Positions 47,123 through 58,376 of a stretch of DNA of 64,000 nt are shown piece after piece. Under the pieces are notes generated by a model that worked only from the letters and a program-made list of their open reading frames with translations, was not told the origin of the DNA and made no database searches. This stretch comes from Bradyrhizobium sp. CB2312 (GTDB lineage Bacteria; Pseudomonadota; Alphaproteobacteria; Rhizobiales; Xanthobacteraceae). The stretch is taken from the NCBI RefSeq assembly GCF_029714425.1, contig NZ_CP121668.1:1-64000 (forward strand), given 5' to 3'. The position numbers were made by a program, and so were the translations under genes. Within the stretch, counting starts at the first letter, position 1, and each line of letters begins with the position of its first letter.

Positions 47123-48250
47123 ATGACCAGCGCCAATTGGTTCGATACCAAAACTATTCTCGATGGCATCCGCCGCTGGGTGGAGATCGAGACGCCGACG
47201 GATTCGCCTGAACAGGTCAACCGGCTGATGTCGTTGGTCGCGGATCAGCATCGCGATCTGTCCGTCACGCTCGAACGCGTCGCCGGCATCGACGGCTGCG
47301 GCGATCATCTCATCGCGCGTTCGGCGTGGGGGCAGGATCAGCCGGGCATCCTGGTCCTCAGTCATCTCGATACCGTTCACCCCATGGGCTTCATCGAGCG
47401 TCTGCCGTTCAAGGTCGAAGGCGACAGCGCATTCGGCCCCGGCATCTACGACATGAAGGGCGGCGCCTACATCGCCCATCACGCGTTTCGCGCGCTTTGC
47501 GCCGATGGCAATCGCTCACCGCTCGGCATCACGCATGTCTTCACCTCCGACGAGGAGATCGGCAGCCCGACCTCGCGTGCGCTGATTGAGAAGGAGGGAC
47601 GCAAGGCCAAATACGTGCTGGTGACCGAGCCGGCGCGCGAAGGCGGCAAGATCGTCACCGGGCGCAAGGGCGTCGGACGCTTCCGCGTGCTCATCAAGGG
47701 CGTGCCTGCGCATGCCGGTACGCGGCCCCAGGACGGCCGCAGTGCCGTCCGCGAGCTCGCCAACGTGATTCTCGCGCTCGAAGGCATGAACGATCTGACG
47801 CGCGGCGTCACCGTGAATGTCGGCGTGGCGCGCGGCGGAACGCGCCCCAACGTGACGCCGGAAGAAGCTTATGCCGAGGTCGATCTGCGCGTGCCGAGCT
47901 TTGCCGACGCGGACGAATTCGTCGGCAAGATCCTCGGACTGACCTCGAAGACCGAAGGCGTCACCGTCACGGTCACGGGCGAGCTCAATCGTCCGCCCTA
48001 CGAGAAGAGCAATGCCGGTGCCTCGCTGTACGAGCATGCCAAGACGCTCGCCGCCGAAATCGGCTTCGAGCTGATCGACACGCACACCGGCGGCGGCTCG
48101 GACGGCAATTTCACCGCCGCGCACACCGCAACGCTCGACGGCCTCGGCGTCGACGGCAAGGGCGCGCACACTCATTATGAGCAGCTCTATGTCTCCTCGC
48201 TCGCGCCGCGCGCGCGGCTGCTCCATCGGCTGTACCAGACGCTGCGATGA
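47123..48250 (+). CDS. M20 family metallopeptidase, carboxypeptidase G2-like
   Basis: A 375-residue M20 zinc hydrolase resembling glutamate carboxypeptidase (CPG2). Metal ligands and catalytic residues are seen in LSHLDTVHP (His, Asp), GPGIYDMKGG (bridging Asp), SDEEIGS (catalytic Glu and Glu ligand), VTEPAREGG and the C-terminal GKGAHTHYEQLYVS (His). The dimerisation domain lies between about residues 185 and 295. Likely activity is removal of C-terminal Glu or other amino-acid amides. The start at 47123 (MTSANWFD) is chosen over upstream Met codons as conserved sequence begins after it. It overlaps trmB by 4 bp. Confidence 0.88.
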   Translation: MTSANWFDTKTILDGIRRWVEIETPTDSPEQVNRLMSLVADQHRDLSVTLERVAGIDGCGDHLIARSAWGQDQPGILVLSHLDTVHPMGFIERLPFKVEGDSAFGPGIYDMKGGAYIAHHAFRALCADGNRSPLGITHVFTSDEEIGSPTSRALIEKEGRKAKYVLVTEPAREGGKIVTGRKGVGRFRVLIKGVPAHAGTRPQDGRSAVRELANVILALEGMNDLTRGVTVNVGVARGGTRPNVTPEEAYAEVDLRVPSFADADEFVGKILGLTSKTEGVTVTVTGELNRPPYEKSNAGASLYEHAKTLAAEIGFELIDTHTGGGSDGNFTAAHTATLDGLGVDGKGAHTHYEQLYVSSLAPRARLLHRLYQTLR

Positions 48251-48957
48251 GTGAACGCAAGTCAGATCCCGATCGCGACGACAGCGAGCGCGCCTTCTTC
48301 GGGCGCCGCAAGGGCCACAAGCTGCGGCAGCACCAAGCCGAGCTGATCGATCAGCTGCTGCCGCACCTCGCGCTCGACATTGATGGTGAAGCGCCGGCGG
48401 ATGCCGCGGAGATCTTCGATCCCGCGGCAGACGATGTGCGGCTCGAGATCGGCTTCGGCGGCGGCGAGCATCTCGCGGCCGAAGCGCAGCACTTCGCGAC
48501 GACCGGCTTCATCGGCTGCGAGCCCTATGTCAACGGCATGGCCAAGATCCTCGCGCAGATCGAGGCTGCCAATATTTCCAACATCCGCCTGTTCGCCGGA
48601 GATGCCGCCGAGCTCCTGGCCTGGCTGCCGCGGGCTTCGCTGTCGCGGATCGACCTGATCCATCCCGATCCCTGGCCGAAGCGGCGGCACTGGAAGCGGC
48701 GCTTCGTCCAGGACAGAACGATCGCCGCGATGGCGCGCGTGCTGAAGCCTGGCGGCGAATTCCGCTTCGTCTGCGACATCGATGATTACTGCGCCTGGAC
48801 GCTGTCGCATCTGGCGCGCTCTTCCGATTTCGTCTGGCTTGCCGAACGCGCCGACGATTTCCGCGAGCCATGGGCCGGCTACACCATGACGCGCTACGGC
48901 CGGAAGGCCGCGCGCGAGGGGCGCAAGGCGGCGTACTTGCGGTTCAGGCGAGTTTAG
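48247..48957 (+). CDS. trmB: tRNA (guanine-N7-)-methyltransferase
   Basis: TrmB forms m7G46 in tRNA. The 236-residue protein has the class I SAM-binding motif LEIGFGGGEHLAAEA, the motif GCEPYVNGMAKIL and the active-site block IDLIHPDPWPKRRHWKRRFVQ typical of the family. It starts in the ATGA overlap with the M20 gene and its stop overlaps the end of the convergent DUF2336 gene by 4 bp. Confidence 0.95.
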   Translation: MSERKSDPDRDDSERAFFGRRKGHKLRQHQAELIDQLLPHLALDIDGEAPADAAEIFDPAADDVRLEIGFGGGEHLAAEAQHFATTGFIGCEPYVNGMAKILAQIEAANISNIRLFAGDAAELLAWLPRASLSRIDLIHPDPWPKRRHWKRRFVQDRTIAAMARVLKPGGEFRFVCDIDDYCAWTLSHLARSSDFVWLAERADDFREPWAGYTMTRYGRKAAREGRKAAYLRFRRV

Positions 48958-50036
48958 ATCGTCTGCCGGTTGCGCCAGAAATTGACGACGCGCTCGGCCG
49001 TCGCCGGCATCAGGCGGGTGAAGTTGGTGCGCGCCGCCTCGATGTCGGCATCGGCCGGCGTGCGGTGCGGGCCGTACCAGAGCAGGACCAGGGCGCGCAC
49101 CGTGGGCCAGCCGAGGTTCAGCATGCGACCCAGCACCAGGATCGGATCGTAGCGGTCGCCCCTGATCAGGCGGTCGAGGATCGAGAGCCGGACACCGGAC
49201 ATCGCCGAGAGCGATGCGATCGATTCCTCGTATTTGTTCGCCTTGGCGAAGCCGAGCAGTGCGCTCTCGCCGAGATGACCCTCGCGGTGCAGCGCGAGCA
49301 CGGTGCGCTGCGCGCCGGAAAAATCGCGGCGCGGCCCCGGCGGCAGCGCCGCCTCCTCGATCGCGGCCATGGCGCGCTTGATCTCGACTTGACGCGCGGG
49401 ATTGACCACGGTGGACAGACGGCGGCGGATGACGTCGAGCGTGCCGTCGAGGAGCTCCTTCAGCTGCTCGCCCGAGAGGTCGCTGCGCTGGCCGATCTTG
49501 AGCGTGAGCACGCCGTCCTGGGCCGCGCGCCTGACCAGCTCGGAATAGCTGCCGGGCGAGAACACCGCGCCGGCATTGCCCGCGGCGCGACGCACCACGT
49601 CGCGATCGCCGCGCTCGATCAGCACGTCGGTGATGACGGAAGACAAAGCCGGGCGCTCCGTCATCGCCAGCAGATGGCCTTGGCCCTTCAGCCGCGCGAT
49701 CTCGACCAGAGCGGCGTCGTCGAGCACGGGCGAGCGGCGCAGCACAGGGCCCGCCACCATGATCTCGTTTTCGCGCGCGAGCTGGTTGACCAGATGCGGC
49801 GGCGCATTGTTCAGGCGCGAGAAGCGCTCGGCGAGATCGACCCGCGAGGCGAGCTCGGCATGGGGGACGAGATCGATCAGGAGATTGTCGAAGAGATCGA
49901 TCAGCTCGGGACGGAGCCTTTCGGGATCCTGGAAGAACAGGTCGGAGATGGCGCGCGCGATCTCGCCACGACGCCTGGGGTCGCCGCGTTTGACGATATC
50001 GTCCAGTCCAGGAATGAGCGACGTGGCAACGGTCAT
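48954..50036 (-). CDS. DUF2336 domain-containing protein
   Basis: A 360-residue alpha-helical protein: LIPGLDDIVKRGDPRRRGEIARAISDLFF, HLLAMTERPALSSVITDVLIERGDRDVVRRAAGN and LSGEQLKELLDGTLDVIRRRLS all fit the alphaproteobacterial DUF2336 family, which has HEAT-like repeats and unknown function. It is convergent with trmB, sharing 4 bp of coding sequence at the 3' ends, and divergent from the rimP operon. Confidence 0.85.
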   Translation of the reverse strand: MTVATSLIPGLDDIVKRGDPRRRGEIARAISDLFFQDPERLRPELIDLFDNLLIDLVPHAELASRVDLAERFSRLNNAPPHLVNQLARENEIMVAGPVLRRSPVLDDAALVEIARLKGQGHLLAMTERPALSSVITDVLIERGDRDVVRRAAGNAGAVFSPGSYSELVRRAAQDGVLTLKIGQRSDLSGEQLKELLDGTLDVIRRRLSTVVNPARQVEIKRAMAAIEEAALPPGPRRDFSGAQRTVLALHREGHLGESALLGFAKANKYEESIASLSAMSGVRLSILDRLIRGDRYDPILVLGRMLNLGWPTVRALVLLWYGPHRTPADADIEAARTNFTRLMPATAERVVNFWRNRQTI

Positions 50037-50189
50037 GAAAACGCAAACTCGTACAGGGCACGCCGCGGGTGCGCCCTTGGTCCAAGCCGCCCCACAATCA
50101 GGGAATCTAGGCCTGCTTCATGAAAGAAGCGTTGCCTTAAGGGGGCCGCGAACCGGGCGCAAAAAGCCTCCTCGCCGCTGCGATGGGCC

Positions 50190-50218
50190 TTGTCCGGGGC
50201 AGCGGAAAGGGCTATATC
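50190..50218 (+). promoter_or_regulatory. Predicted promoter of the rimP-nusA-infB operon
   Basis: TTGTCC (50190-50195) and TATATC (50213-50218) are separated by 17 bp. Transcription would begin near 50225, giving a leader of about 180 nt before rimP. No other hexamer pair in the gap was as good. Consensus match is moderate. Confidence 0.45.
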
Positions 50219-50233
50219 AGCGCTAATTCATCT

Positions 50234-50287
50234 TCTCATACGATCCGCGTAGTGAGAGTGGGCCCGAAAGGACCCGCTCTTTTTTAT
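50234..50287 (+). terminator. Candidate attenuator in the rimP leader
   Basis: A strong terminator hairpin, AGAGTGGGCCC (50255-50265), loop GAAA, GGACCCGCTCT (50270-50280), is followed by TTTTTTATT. Ten of eleven positions pair (one G-T and one mismatch included). Just before it, TCTCATAC (50234-50241) can pair with GTAGTGAGA (50249-50257), using bases 50255-50257 that also belong to the terminator stem, so the two hairpins compete. Since DUF2336 reads away, the only reason for a rightward terminator here is control of the rimP transcript or a short RNA. Confidence 0.6.
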
Positions 50288-50294
50288 TACCTGA

Positions 50295-51161
<867 letters not shown>

Positions 51162-51163
51162 CC

Positions 51164-52774
51164 ATGGCAGTCAGCGCCAATCGACTTGAACTGCTCCAGA
51201 TCGCCGACGCGGTTGCGCGCGAGAAATCGATCGACCGCGGCATCGTCATCGCAGCGATGGAGGACGCCATCGCCAAGGCGGCGCGCGCCCGTTACGGCAG
51301 CGAGACCGACGTTCATGCCGAGATCGACCCGAAGAAGGGCGAGCTGCGGCTGTCGCGCCACATGCTGGTGGTCGACAAGGTCGAAAACCATTCCAACCAG
51401 ATCTCGCTGGTCGACGCGCAGCGCGCCAATCCCGGCGCCCAGGTCGGCGACACCATCGCCGACACCCTGCCGCCGCTGGAATATGGCCGCATCGCCGCGC
51501 AGTCGGCCAAGCAGGTGATCGTGCAGAAGGTGCGCGAGGCCGAGCGCGATCGGCAGTATCAGGAATTCAAGGACCGCATCGGCGACATCGTCAACGGCGT
51601 CGTCAAGCGCGTCGAATATGGCAGCGTGATCGTCGACCTCGGCCGCGGTGAAGCCATCATCCGCCGCGACGAGATGCTGCCGCGCGAAGTGTTCCGCAAC
51701 GGCGACCGCGTCCGCGCCTACATCTTCGACGTCCGCCGCGAGACGCGCGGCCCGCAGATCTTCCTGTCGCGCACCCATCCGCAGTTCATGGCAAAGCTGT
51801 TCGCGCAGGAAGTGCCTGAGATCTATGACGGCATCGTCGAGATCAAGGCCGTGGCCCGCGATCCGGGCTCGCGCGCGAAAATCGGCGTGATTTCCCGCGA
51901 TTCCTCGGTCGATCCGGTCGGCGCCTGCGTCGGTATGCGCGGCTCGCGCGTGCAGGCCGTGGTGAACGAACTGCAGGGCGAGAAGATCGACATCATCCCG
52001 TGGTCGCCCGACATCGCGACCTTCGTGGTCAACGCGCTGGCGCCCGCCGAAGTCTCCAAGGTCGTCATCGACGAGGACCGCGAGCGCATCGAGGTCGTGG
52101 TGCCCGACACCAACAACCAGCTCTCGCTGGCGATCGGCCGTCGCGGCCAGAACGTGCGTTTGGCCTCGCAGCTCACCGGCTGGGACATCGATATCCTGAC
52201 CGAGCAGGAGGAATCGGAGCGCCGCCAGGCCGACTTCGAGAACTCCACCCGCGTCTTCATGGAATCGCTCAACGTCGACGAAGTGGTCGGCCAGCTGCTG
52301 GCGTCCGAAGGCTTCACCTCGGTCGAGGAACTCGCGATGGTGGACCTCAAGGAACTCGCCAGCATCGAAGGCTTCGACGAGGAGACCGCGCAGGAGCTCC
52401 AGAGCCGTGCCCGCGAATATCTCGAGCAGCAGGAAGCCGAGATCGAGGCGAGGCGCAAGGAGCTGGGCGTCGAGGACGCCGTCAAGGACGTGCCCGGTGT
52501 GACCTCGAAGATGCTGGTGAAGTTCGGCGAGAACGACATCAAGACGGTCGACGACCTCGCCGGCTGCGCCACCGACGATCTGGTCGGCTGGACCGAGCGC
52601 AAGGAAGGCGGCGAGCAGACCAAGCATCCGGGTGCGCTCGACGGGATCGACATCTCCCGTGACGATGCCGAAGCGATGATCATGCAGGCCCGCGTCAAGG
52701 CCGGCTGGATCACCGAGGCCGATCTCGCCAAGCCTGCTGAAGAGGCCGAGGCGACCGAAGATCAGCCGGCTTAA
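51164..52774 (+). CDS. nusA: Transcription termination/antitermination protein NusA
   Basis: NusA binds RNA polymerase and modulates pausing, termination and antitermination. The 536-residue protein has an N-terminal RNAP-binding domain (1-130), an S1 domain (about 135-200, [32 protein letters not shown]), KH1 and KH2 domains (about 205-345, [19 protein letters not shown] and [16 protein letters not shown]) and two C-terminal acidic helix-hairpin-helix repeats (about 370-500). Follows rimP by 2 bp. Confidence 0.96.
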   Translation: MAVSANRLELLQIADAVAREKSIDRGIVIAAMEDAIAKAARARYGSETDVHAEIDPKKGELRLSRHMLVVDKVENHSNQISLVDAQRANPGAQVGDTIADTLPPLEYGRIAAQSAKQVIVQKVREAERDRQYQEFKDRIGDIVNGVVKRVEYGSVIVDLGRGEAIIRRDEMLPREVFRNGDRVRAYIFDVRRETRGPQIFLSRTHPQFMAKLFAQEVPEIYDGIVEIKAVARDPGSRAKIGVISRDSSVDPVGACVGMRGSRVQAVVNELQGEKIDIIPWSPDIATFVVNALAPAEVSKVVIDEDRERIEVVVPDTNNQLSLAIGRRGQNVRLASQLTGWDIDILTEQEESERRQADFENSTRVFMESLNVDEVVGQLLASEGFTSVEELAMVDLKELASIEGFDEETAQELQSRAREYLEQQEAEIEARRKELGVEDAVKDVPGVTSKMLVKFGENDIKTVDDLAGCATDDLVGWTERKEGGEQTKHPGALDGIDISRDDAEAMIMQARVKAGWITEADLAKPAEEAEATEDQPA

Positions 52775-52797
52775 GGACGAAGGAGAATGTCGCCCGG

Positions 52798-53481
52798 ATG
52801 CTCGCAGACACTGCTCACGAACTTGACCATGGACCGCGGACCGAAAGGTCCGCGACCATGCGCATGTGCGCGGTCAATCGCGAGGTCCGGCCGATCGACG
52901 AGCTGATCCGCTTCGTCGTATCCCCTGACGGGCAGATAGTTCCCGATCTCAAGCGCAAGCTGCCCGGGCGGGGCATGTGGATCACCGCCTCGCGCGAGGC
53001 GGTTGCGGAAGCCGTCCGGCGTCACCAATTTAGCAAAGCCTTCAAGCGCGAGCTGCGCACCCCTCAGACGCTTCCAGCCGATATCGAGGCGCTCCTGGTT
53101 CGGAGCGTGACGGAAGCCCTTGGGATCGCCGCCAAGGCGGGCCAGGTCGTGGCCGGCTTCGGCAAGGTCGAAAGCGCGCTTCGGGAAGGCACGGTCGAGG
53201 CCCTGATCCACGCCAGCGACGGGGCCGCGGACGGAATCCGCAAATTGGACACGCTGGCGCGTCAAAATGCCGGAAATCGCGGCGCCAAGCCGCCGATTCC
53301 CGTCGTCACCGCACTGAAATCGGTAGAATTGGATTTGGCACTAACCCGGTCAAATGTGATACATGCTGCCCTGCTCGCGGGCCCGGCGAGCAAGTCATTC
53401 CTGTCGCGTAGCCAGATGCTGGTCCGATACCGGATGGCGGACGCTGACAAGACTGCCGAAAAGCCCGGCCAGGATTTCTGA
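52798..53481 (+). CDS. YlxR-L7Ae fusion, RNA-binding protein
   Basis: A 227-residue protein that joins two families. Residues 12-95 match YlxR/DUF448 (RMCAVNREVRPIDELIRFVVSPDG, then PGRGMWITASREAV). Residues 100-200 match the L7Ae/L30e-like ribosomal protein fold (LGIAAKAGQVVAGFGKVESALREGTVEALIHASDGAADGIRKL). In many bacteria these are separate small genes between nusA and infB; alphaproteobacteria often fuse them. Probably binds rRNA or tRNA. No dedicated ribosome-binding site was checked beyond GGAG near 52784. Confidence 0.9.
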   Translation: MLADTAHELDHGPRTERSATMRMCAVNREVRPIDELIRFVVSPDGQIVPDLKRKLPGRGMWITASREAVAEAVRRHQFSKAFKRELRTPQTLPADIEALLVRSVTEALGIAAKAGQVVAGFGKVESALREGTVEALIHASDGAADGIRKLDTLARQNAGNRGAKPPIPVVTALKSVELDLALTRSNVIHAALLAGPASKSFLSRSQMLVRYRMADADKTAEKPGQDF

Positions 53482-53552
53482 AAGACAACGACGACCCGAT
53501 AGGACGGTGCGGGAACGCACACCATTAACAAGATCAGGATTAGGACTGCTGA

Positions 53553-56261
53553 ATGGTTGATACCAAGACCCCTGGCGACAAGAAGCTGAGCGTTCCGAGC
53601 AAGACGCTATCGCTCAAGCCGCGCGTCGAAACGGGCACTGTGCGCCAGAGCTTCAGCCATGGCCGCAGCAAGCAGGTCGTGGTCGAGAAGCGCGGCAAGC
53701 GCCGCATCGACGGCACCCCTGAGCCGCAGACTGCCGAGGCGCCGAAGCCCGCGCCGGCTGCGCCCGCACCCGCACCAGTACGCCCGGCGCCGCCGCGCAA
53801 CGCCGGCTCCGGCGTAGTGCTGCGCACGCTGACCGAGGACGAACGTTCGGCCCGCGCCAGCGCGCTGGCCGACGCCAAGCTGCGCGAAGTCGAGGAACGC
53901 CGCCAGGCCGAAGAAGAGGCCCAGCGCCGTGCCGTCCGCGAAGCTGCCGAACGCGCCGAGCGCGAGGCTGCCGAATCCCGCCGCAAGGCCGAGGAAGAGC
54001 GTCACCGTCACGAGGACGAGGCCAAGCGCAAGGCCGAGACCGAAGCCAAGAAGCGTTTTGGCGAAGGCGAGCAGCCGGCCGCTGCCCGCCCCGCAGCTGC
54101 TGCGGCCCCGGCCGCTCCGGCGCCGCGTTCCGGCGTGCCCGCAGCGCGGCCCGGCGCTCCCGCCACCACGGCACGCCCGGGAACCACGACTGCACGTCCC
54201 GGAACAACCACGCCGCGTCCGGCCGGCGGCGGCCCGCTCGGCCGCGCCCCCGCGGTCGCAGCCGGTCCCGACGAGGATGACGGTCCGCGCCAGATCCGTC
54301 GCGGTCCCGGTGGTGCTGCACGTCCTGCGGCAGCGCCCAAGACCACGCACAAGCCCGGCCCGCAGAAGGAGCGCGGCCGCCTGACCGTCGTCACGGCGCT
54401 CAATGCCGACGAGGTGCGCGAGCGTTCGATCGCATCGTTCCGCCGCCGCACCCAGCGCCTGAAGGGTCACGCCTCGAACGAGCCGAAGGAAAAGCTCATC
54501 CGCGAGGTGACGATCCCGGAAGCGATCACGATCCAGGAACTCGCCAACCGCATGTCGGAGCGCGCGGTCGACGTCATCCGCATGCTGATGAAGCAGGGCG
54601 CGATGCACAAGATCACCGACGTGATCGACGCCGACACCGCGCAGCTGATCGCCGAGGAGCTCGGCCACACCGTCAAGCGCGTTGCCGCCTCCGACGTCGA
54701 GGAAGGCCTGTTCGACCAGGTCGACGATTCCACCGACACCGAGACGCGTTCGCCCGTCGTGACGGTGATGGGCCACGTCGACCACGGCAAGACCTCGCTG
54801 CTCGACGCGCTCCGTCATGCCAACGTGGTCTCCGGCGAAGCCGGCGGCATCACCCAGCATATCGGCGCCTATCAGGTGTCCTCGCCCGAAACCGGCAAGA
54901 AGATCACCTTCATCGACACGCCCGGCCACGCCGCGTTCACCGCGATGCGCGCCCGCGGCGCCAAGGTCACCGACATCGTCGTGCTGGTGGTTGCGGCCGA
55001 CGACGGCGTGATGCCGCAGACGGTGGAAGCCATCAACCACGCCAAGGCGGCAGGCGTGCCGATCATCGTTGCCATCAACAAGATCGACAAGCCCGACGCC
55101 AAGCCCGAGCGCGTGCGCACCGAGCTGCTCCAGCACGAGGTGCAGGTGGAATCCTTCGGCGGCGACGTCGTCGACGTCGAGGTGTCCGCCAAGAACAAGA
55201 CCAATCTCGACAAGCTGCTCGAGATGATCGCGCTCCAGGCCGAAATTCTCGACCTCAAGACCAATTCGGAGCGTCCGGCCGAAGGCACGGTAATCGAAGC
55301 CAAGCTCGATCGCGGCCGCGGTCCGGTCGCAACCGTGCTGGTCCAGCGCGGCACGCTCCGTGTCGGCGACATCATCGTCGCCGGCGCCGAGATGGGCCGC
55401 GTCCGCGCGCTGATCTCGGATCAGGGCGAGACCGTGCAGGAAGCCGGCCCCTCGGTGCCGGTCGAAGTGCTCGGCTTCAACGGTCCGCCGGAAGCCGGCG
55501 ACCGTCTCGCCGTGGTCGAGAACGAAGCCCGCGCCCGCCAGGTCACCAGCTACCGCGCGCACCAGAAGCGCGAGAACGCGGCAGCCTCGATCTCCGGCAT
55601 GCGCGGCTCGCTCGAGCAGATGATGTCGCAATTGAAGACGGCGGGCCGCAAGGAGTTCCCGCTGATCGTCAAGGCCGACGTGCAGGGCTCGCTGGAAGCG
55701 ATCCTCGGCTCGCTGGAGAAGCTCGGCACCGACGAAGTCGCAGCCCGCATCCTGCATGCCGGCGTCGGCGGTATCTCGGAATCCGACGTGACGCTCGCCG
55801 AAGGCTTCAACGCCGCGATCATCGGTTTCTCGGTTCGTGCCAACAAGGAGGCCGCTGCGGCCGCCAAGCGCAACGGCATCGAGATCCGCTACTACAACAT
55901 CATCTACGACCTCGTGGACGACGTGAAGAAGGCGATGAGCGGTCTGCTCGCGCCGACGTTGCGCGAAACCATGCTGGGCAATGCCGAGATCCTGGAGATC
56001 TTCAACATCTCCAAGGTCGGCAAGGTTGCCGGCTGCCGCGTCACCGACGGCACCGTGGAACGCGGCGCCAATGTGCGCCTGATCCGCGACAACGTCGTCG
56101 TGCACGAAGGCAAGCTGTCGACGCTGAAGCGCTTCAAGGACGAAGTGAAGGAGGTCCAGTCCGGTCAGGAATGCGGCATGGCCTTCGAGAACTATCACGA
56201 CATGCGTGCCGGTGACGTCATCGAGTGTTATCGCGTGGAGACGATCCAGCGCTCCCTGTAA
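53553..56261 (+). CDS. infB: Translation initiation factor IF-2
   Basis: IF-2 is the GTPase that brings initiator tRNA to the 30S subunit. The 902-residue protein has a long low-complexity N-terminal region (about 55-290), rich in Ala, Pro, Arg and charged coiled-coil, before the conserved core. The G domain carries G1 [16 protein letters not shown] near residue 405, G3 DTPGHAAF and G4 NKID, followed by domains II-IV ending [14 protein letters not shown]. The Ala/Pro-rich segment is typical of alphaproteobacterial IF-2. Part of the rimP-truB operon. Confidence 0.97.
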   Translation: MVDTKTPGDKKLSVPSKTLSLKPRVETGTVRQSFSHGRSKQVVVEKRGKRRIDGTPEPQTAEAPKPAPAAPAPAPVRPAPPRNAGSGVVLRTLTEDERSARASALADAKLREVEERRQAEEEAQRRAVREAAERAEREAAESRRKAEEERHRHEDEAKRKAETEAKKRFGEGEQPAAARPAAAAAPAAPAPRSGVPAARPGAPATTARPGTTTARPGTTTPRPAGGGPLGRAPAVAAGPDEDDGPRQIRRGPGGAARPAAAPKTTHKPGPQKERGRLTVVTALNADEVRERSIASFRRRTQRLKGHASNEPKEKLIREVTIPEAITIQELANRMSERAVDVIRMLMKQGAMHKITDVIDADTAQLIAEELGHTVKRVAASDVEEGLFDQVDDSTDTETRSPVVTVMGHVDHGKTSLLDALRHANVVSGEAGGITQHIGAYQVSSPETGKKITFIDTPGHAAFTAMRARGAKVTDIVVLVVAADDGVMPQTVEAINHAKAAGVPIIVAINKIDKPDAKPERVRTELLQHEVQVESFGGDVVDVEVSAKNKTNLDKLLEMIALQAEILDLKTNSERPAEGTVIEAKLDRGRGPVATVLVQRGTLRVGDIIVAGAEMGRVRALISDQGETVQEAGPSVPVEVLGFNGPPEAGDRLAVVENEARARQVTSYRAHQKRENAAASISGMRGSLEQMMSQLKTAGRKEFPLIVKADVQGSLEAILGSLEKLGTDEVAARILHAGVGGISESDVTLAEGFNAAIIGFSVRANKEAAAAAKRNGIEIRYYNIIYDLVDDVKKAMSGLLAPTLRETMLGNAEILEIFNISKVGKVAGCRVTDGTVERGANVRLIRDNVVVHEGKLSTLKRFKDEVKEVQSGQECGMAFENYHDMRAGDVIECYRVETIQRSL

Positions 56262-56315
56262 GTCCAAATCTTACCGAAGCGCCCGGATCTTTTTGAGCTG
56301 AAATTGCGGGAGTGC

Positions 56316-56340
56316 GATGGCCGGATTTTTTCCGGCCATC
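56316..56340 (+). other. Perfect hairpin between infB and rbfA
   Basis: GATGGCCGGA (56316-56325) pairs with TCCGGCCATC (56331-56340) around a TTTTT loop, ten base pairs without mismatch. No U tract follows, so it is more likely an RNA processing or stability hairpin, or a lone remnant arm of the GGCCGG repeat family, than a terminator. It lies 54 bp after the infB stop and 77 bp before rbfA. Confidence 0.55.
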
Positions 56341-56417
56341 CGCGCCTCATTCGTTTCAACAGGACAAATGACAATGCTCGTGTCCCAAACACGGGCACGA
56401 CGAGGTGATTTTCGACG

Positions 56418-56849
56418 ATGCCGCGCCACCACCAGAAGAAGAGTTCCGCGCCCGGCGGCTCGCAGCGTCAGCTGCGCGTCGGCGAGCAGGTTCGCCATGC
56501 GATGGCCGAGATTCTGGCGCAAGGCAATGTGCATGATGCGGACCTCGAAGGTCACATCATCACCGTGCCGGAGGTACGGATGTCGCCAGACCTGAAGCTC
56601 GCGACAGTCTATGTGATGCCGCTCGGTGGCCGCGACACCGAGATCGTGATCGCTGCGCTCGAGCGCAACAAGAAATTCCTGCGCGGCGAAGTCGCGCGGC
56701 GCGTTAACCTGAAATTTGCACCTGACATTCGTTTCCGCGTCGACGAGCGCTTCGACGAAGCGGAACGGATCGAGAAGCTTTTGCGAACACCTGCGGTGCA
56801 GAAGGACCTTGAACAGGATCTGGATTCGGATCGGGAAGAAGAGCAATGA
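56418..56849 (+). CDS. rbfA: 30S ribosome-binding factor RbfA
   Basis: RbfA binds the 30S subunit during 16S maturation and cold adaptation. The 143-residue protein shows [57 protein letters not shown], the KH-fold core with conserved SPDLK (line broken for length), and [35 protein letters not shown]. It overlaps truB by 4 bp. Confidence 0.94.
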   Translation: MPRHHQKKSSAPGGSQRQLRVGEQVRHAMAEILAQGNVHDADLEGHIITVPEVRMSPDLKLATVYVMPLGGRDTEIVIAALERNKKFLRGEVARRVNLKFAPDIRFRVDERFDEAERIEKLLRTPAVQKDLEQDLDSDREEEQ

Positions 56850-57964
56850 CGATGGACCCCGTACACGGCACGATCGGCGGCAACGATGCCGATCAGCGCG
56901 ACGTGACGAAAAATAATTTTGCGGATCTCGGCGGCAATTCCCAGCCGCATCAGGAGCCGCGCCGCGTCAACAACGACCCGCGCGCCAGGCAGCAGAAGGG
57001 CAACCAGCCGCGCCGCGACCGCCGCGACGTCCACGGCTGGGTGGTGCTCGACAAGCCGATCGGCATGACCTCGACGCAGGCCGTCGCGGTGCTCAAGCGC
57101 CTGTTCAACGCCAAGCGCGCCGGACACGCCGGCACGCTCGACCCGCTCGCTTCGGGCGGCCTGCCCATTGCTCTTGGAGAGGCCACCAAGACCGTTCCCT
57201 TCGTCATGGACGGCCGCAAGCGCTATCAGTTCACGGTGTGCTGGGGCGAGGAGCGCGATACCGACGACATCGAGGGCCGCGTCACCGCGACCTCCGACCA
57301 GCGCCCGACACGGGAGGCCATCCTGGCGCTGCTGCCCCGCTTCACCGGGGTGATCGAGCAGATCCCGCCGCGCTATTCCGCGATCAAGGTCCAGGGCGAG
57401 CGGGCCTATGACCTCGCCCGCGACGGCGAGGTCGTGGAACTGGCGCCCCGCCCGGTCGAAATTCACCATTTAGCTCTTGTAGATCAACCAGATAACGACC
57501 GGGCCGTGTTCGAGGCCGAATGCGGCAAGGGCACCTATGTCCGGGCGTTGGCCCGCGATATGGGCCGGATTCTCGGCACTTTCGGCCATATCTGCGCGCT
57601 GCGGCGGACCCTGGTCGGCCCATTTGACGAAAACGACATGATTCCGCTGGATCAGTTGGAGGCTTTGTGCGATAGAGCCGCGTCCGGCGAGGGCAGCCTC
57701 GCCGACGCGCTTATGCCCGTTGAGACCGCGCTGGACGACATCCCGGCACTGGCCGTCACTCGGGCTGATGCGGCAAGGCTCCATCGGGGCCAAGCCGTTT
57801 TGTTGCGCGGACGGGATGCGCCCACTTGTAGCGGCACAGTCTATGTCACGGTGGCAGGCCGTCTTTTGGCGCTTGCTGAAGTCGGCAATGGCGAAATCAT
57901 CCCCAAGCGTGTGTTCAACCTGACCGGCCTGACTGCCAGCCCCGGTCGCAACGAGAGAAATTGA
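56846..57964 (+). CDS. truB: tRNA pseudouridine(55) synthase TruB
   Basis: TruB makes pseudouridine 55 in tRNA. The 372-residue protein has about 60 extra N-terminal residues, polar and basic ([17 protein letters not shown]), before the core [24 protein letters not shown]. The catalytic Asp sits in [24 protein letters not shown]. The C-terminal PUA-like part begins near residue 300. The start in an ATGA overlap with rbfA supports the long form. The PUA region ends [11 protein letters not shown]. Confidence 0.94.
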   Translation: MTMDPVHGTIGGNDADQRDVTKNNFADLGGNSQPHQEPRRVNNDPRARQQKGNQPRRDRRDVHGWVVLDKPIGMTSTQAVAVLKRLFNAKRAGHAGTLDPLASGGLPIALGEATKTVPFVMDGRKRYQFTVCWGEERDTDDIEGRVTATSDQRPTREAILALLPRFTGVIEQIPPRYSAIKVQGERAYDLARDGEVVELAPRPVEIHHLALVDQPDNDRAVFEAECGKGTYVRALARDMGRILGTFGHICALRRTLVGPFDENDMIPLDQLEALCDRAASGEGSLADALMPVETALDDIPALAVTRADAARLHRGQAVLLRGRDAPTCSGTVYVTVAGRLLALAEVGNGEIIPKRVFNLTGLTASPGRNERN

Positions 57965-57966
57965 CG

Positions 57967-58236
57967 ATGTCGATTGCCGCAGAACGCAAAGCGGAAGTCA
58001 TCAAGACGAATGCCACCAAGGCCGGCGACACCGGCTCGCCCGAGGTTCAGGTCGCGATCCTGTCGGAACGCATCAACAACCTGACCAACCATTTCAAGAC
58101 CCACGTGAAGGACAACCATTCGCGTCGCGGTCTCTTGAAGCTGGTCTCGACCCGCCGCTCGCTCCTCGACTACCTCAAGAAGAAGGACGAGGCGCGGTAC
58201 AAGGCGCTGCTCGAGAAGCACAACATTCGTCGTTAA
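57967..58236 (+). CDS. rpsO: 30S ribosomal protein S15
   Basis: S15 binds the three-way junction of the 16S central domain. The 89-residue protein has the normal length and signatures: [22 protein letters not shown], then [21 protein letters not shown]. The ATG at 57967 is 2 bp after the truB stop; an in-frame TTG 6 bp upstream is less likely. A terminator follows directly, and pnp lies beyond, the usual rpsO-pnp arrangement. Confidence 0.97.
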   Translation: MSIAAERKAEVIKTNATKAGDTGSPEVQVAILSERINNLTNHFKTHVKDNHSRRGLLKLVSTRRSLLDYLKKKDEARYKALLEKHNIRR

Positions 58237-58245
58237 GTGTTCCTG

Positions 58246-58268
58246 CGCGCGCCATTGGCGCGCGTTTT
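58246..58268 (+). terminator. Rho-independent terminator after rpsO
   Basis: CGCGCGCC (58246-58253), loop ATT, GGCGCGCG (58257-58264), then TTTTC. Eight base pairs, all G-C, ten bases after the rpsO stop. It would end the nusA/infB operon transcript, with some readthrough into pnp likely because the T run is short. Confidence 0.7.
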
Positions 58269-58376
58269 CGCGTGGTTTCGAACGAAAGCACTTATTTAAA
58301 GGTTTTTGATCGAGGCTGCGTGCGCGTCGGATGCAGGCCCAAAGCGCGATAAGAATCGCACTTTGGATTGTTGTTT

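Noticed and set aside
53607..56267. Minus-strand open frame (886 codons) across infB
   Set aside because: Mirror of infB; no plausible protein features.
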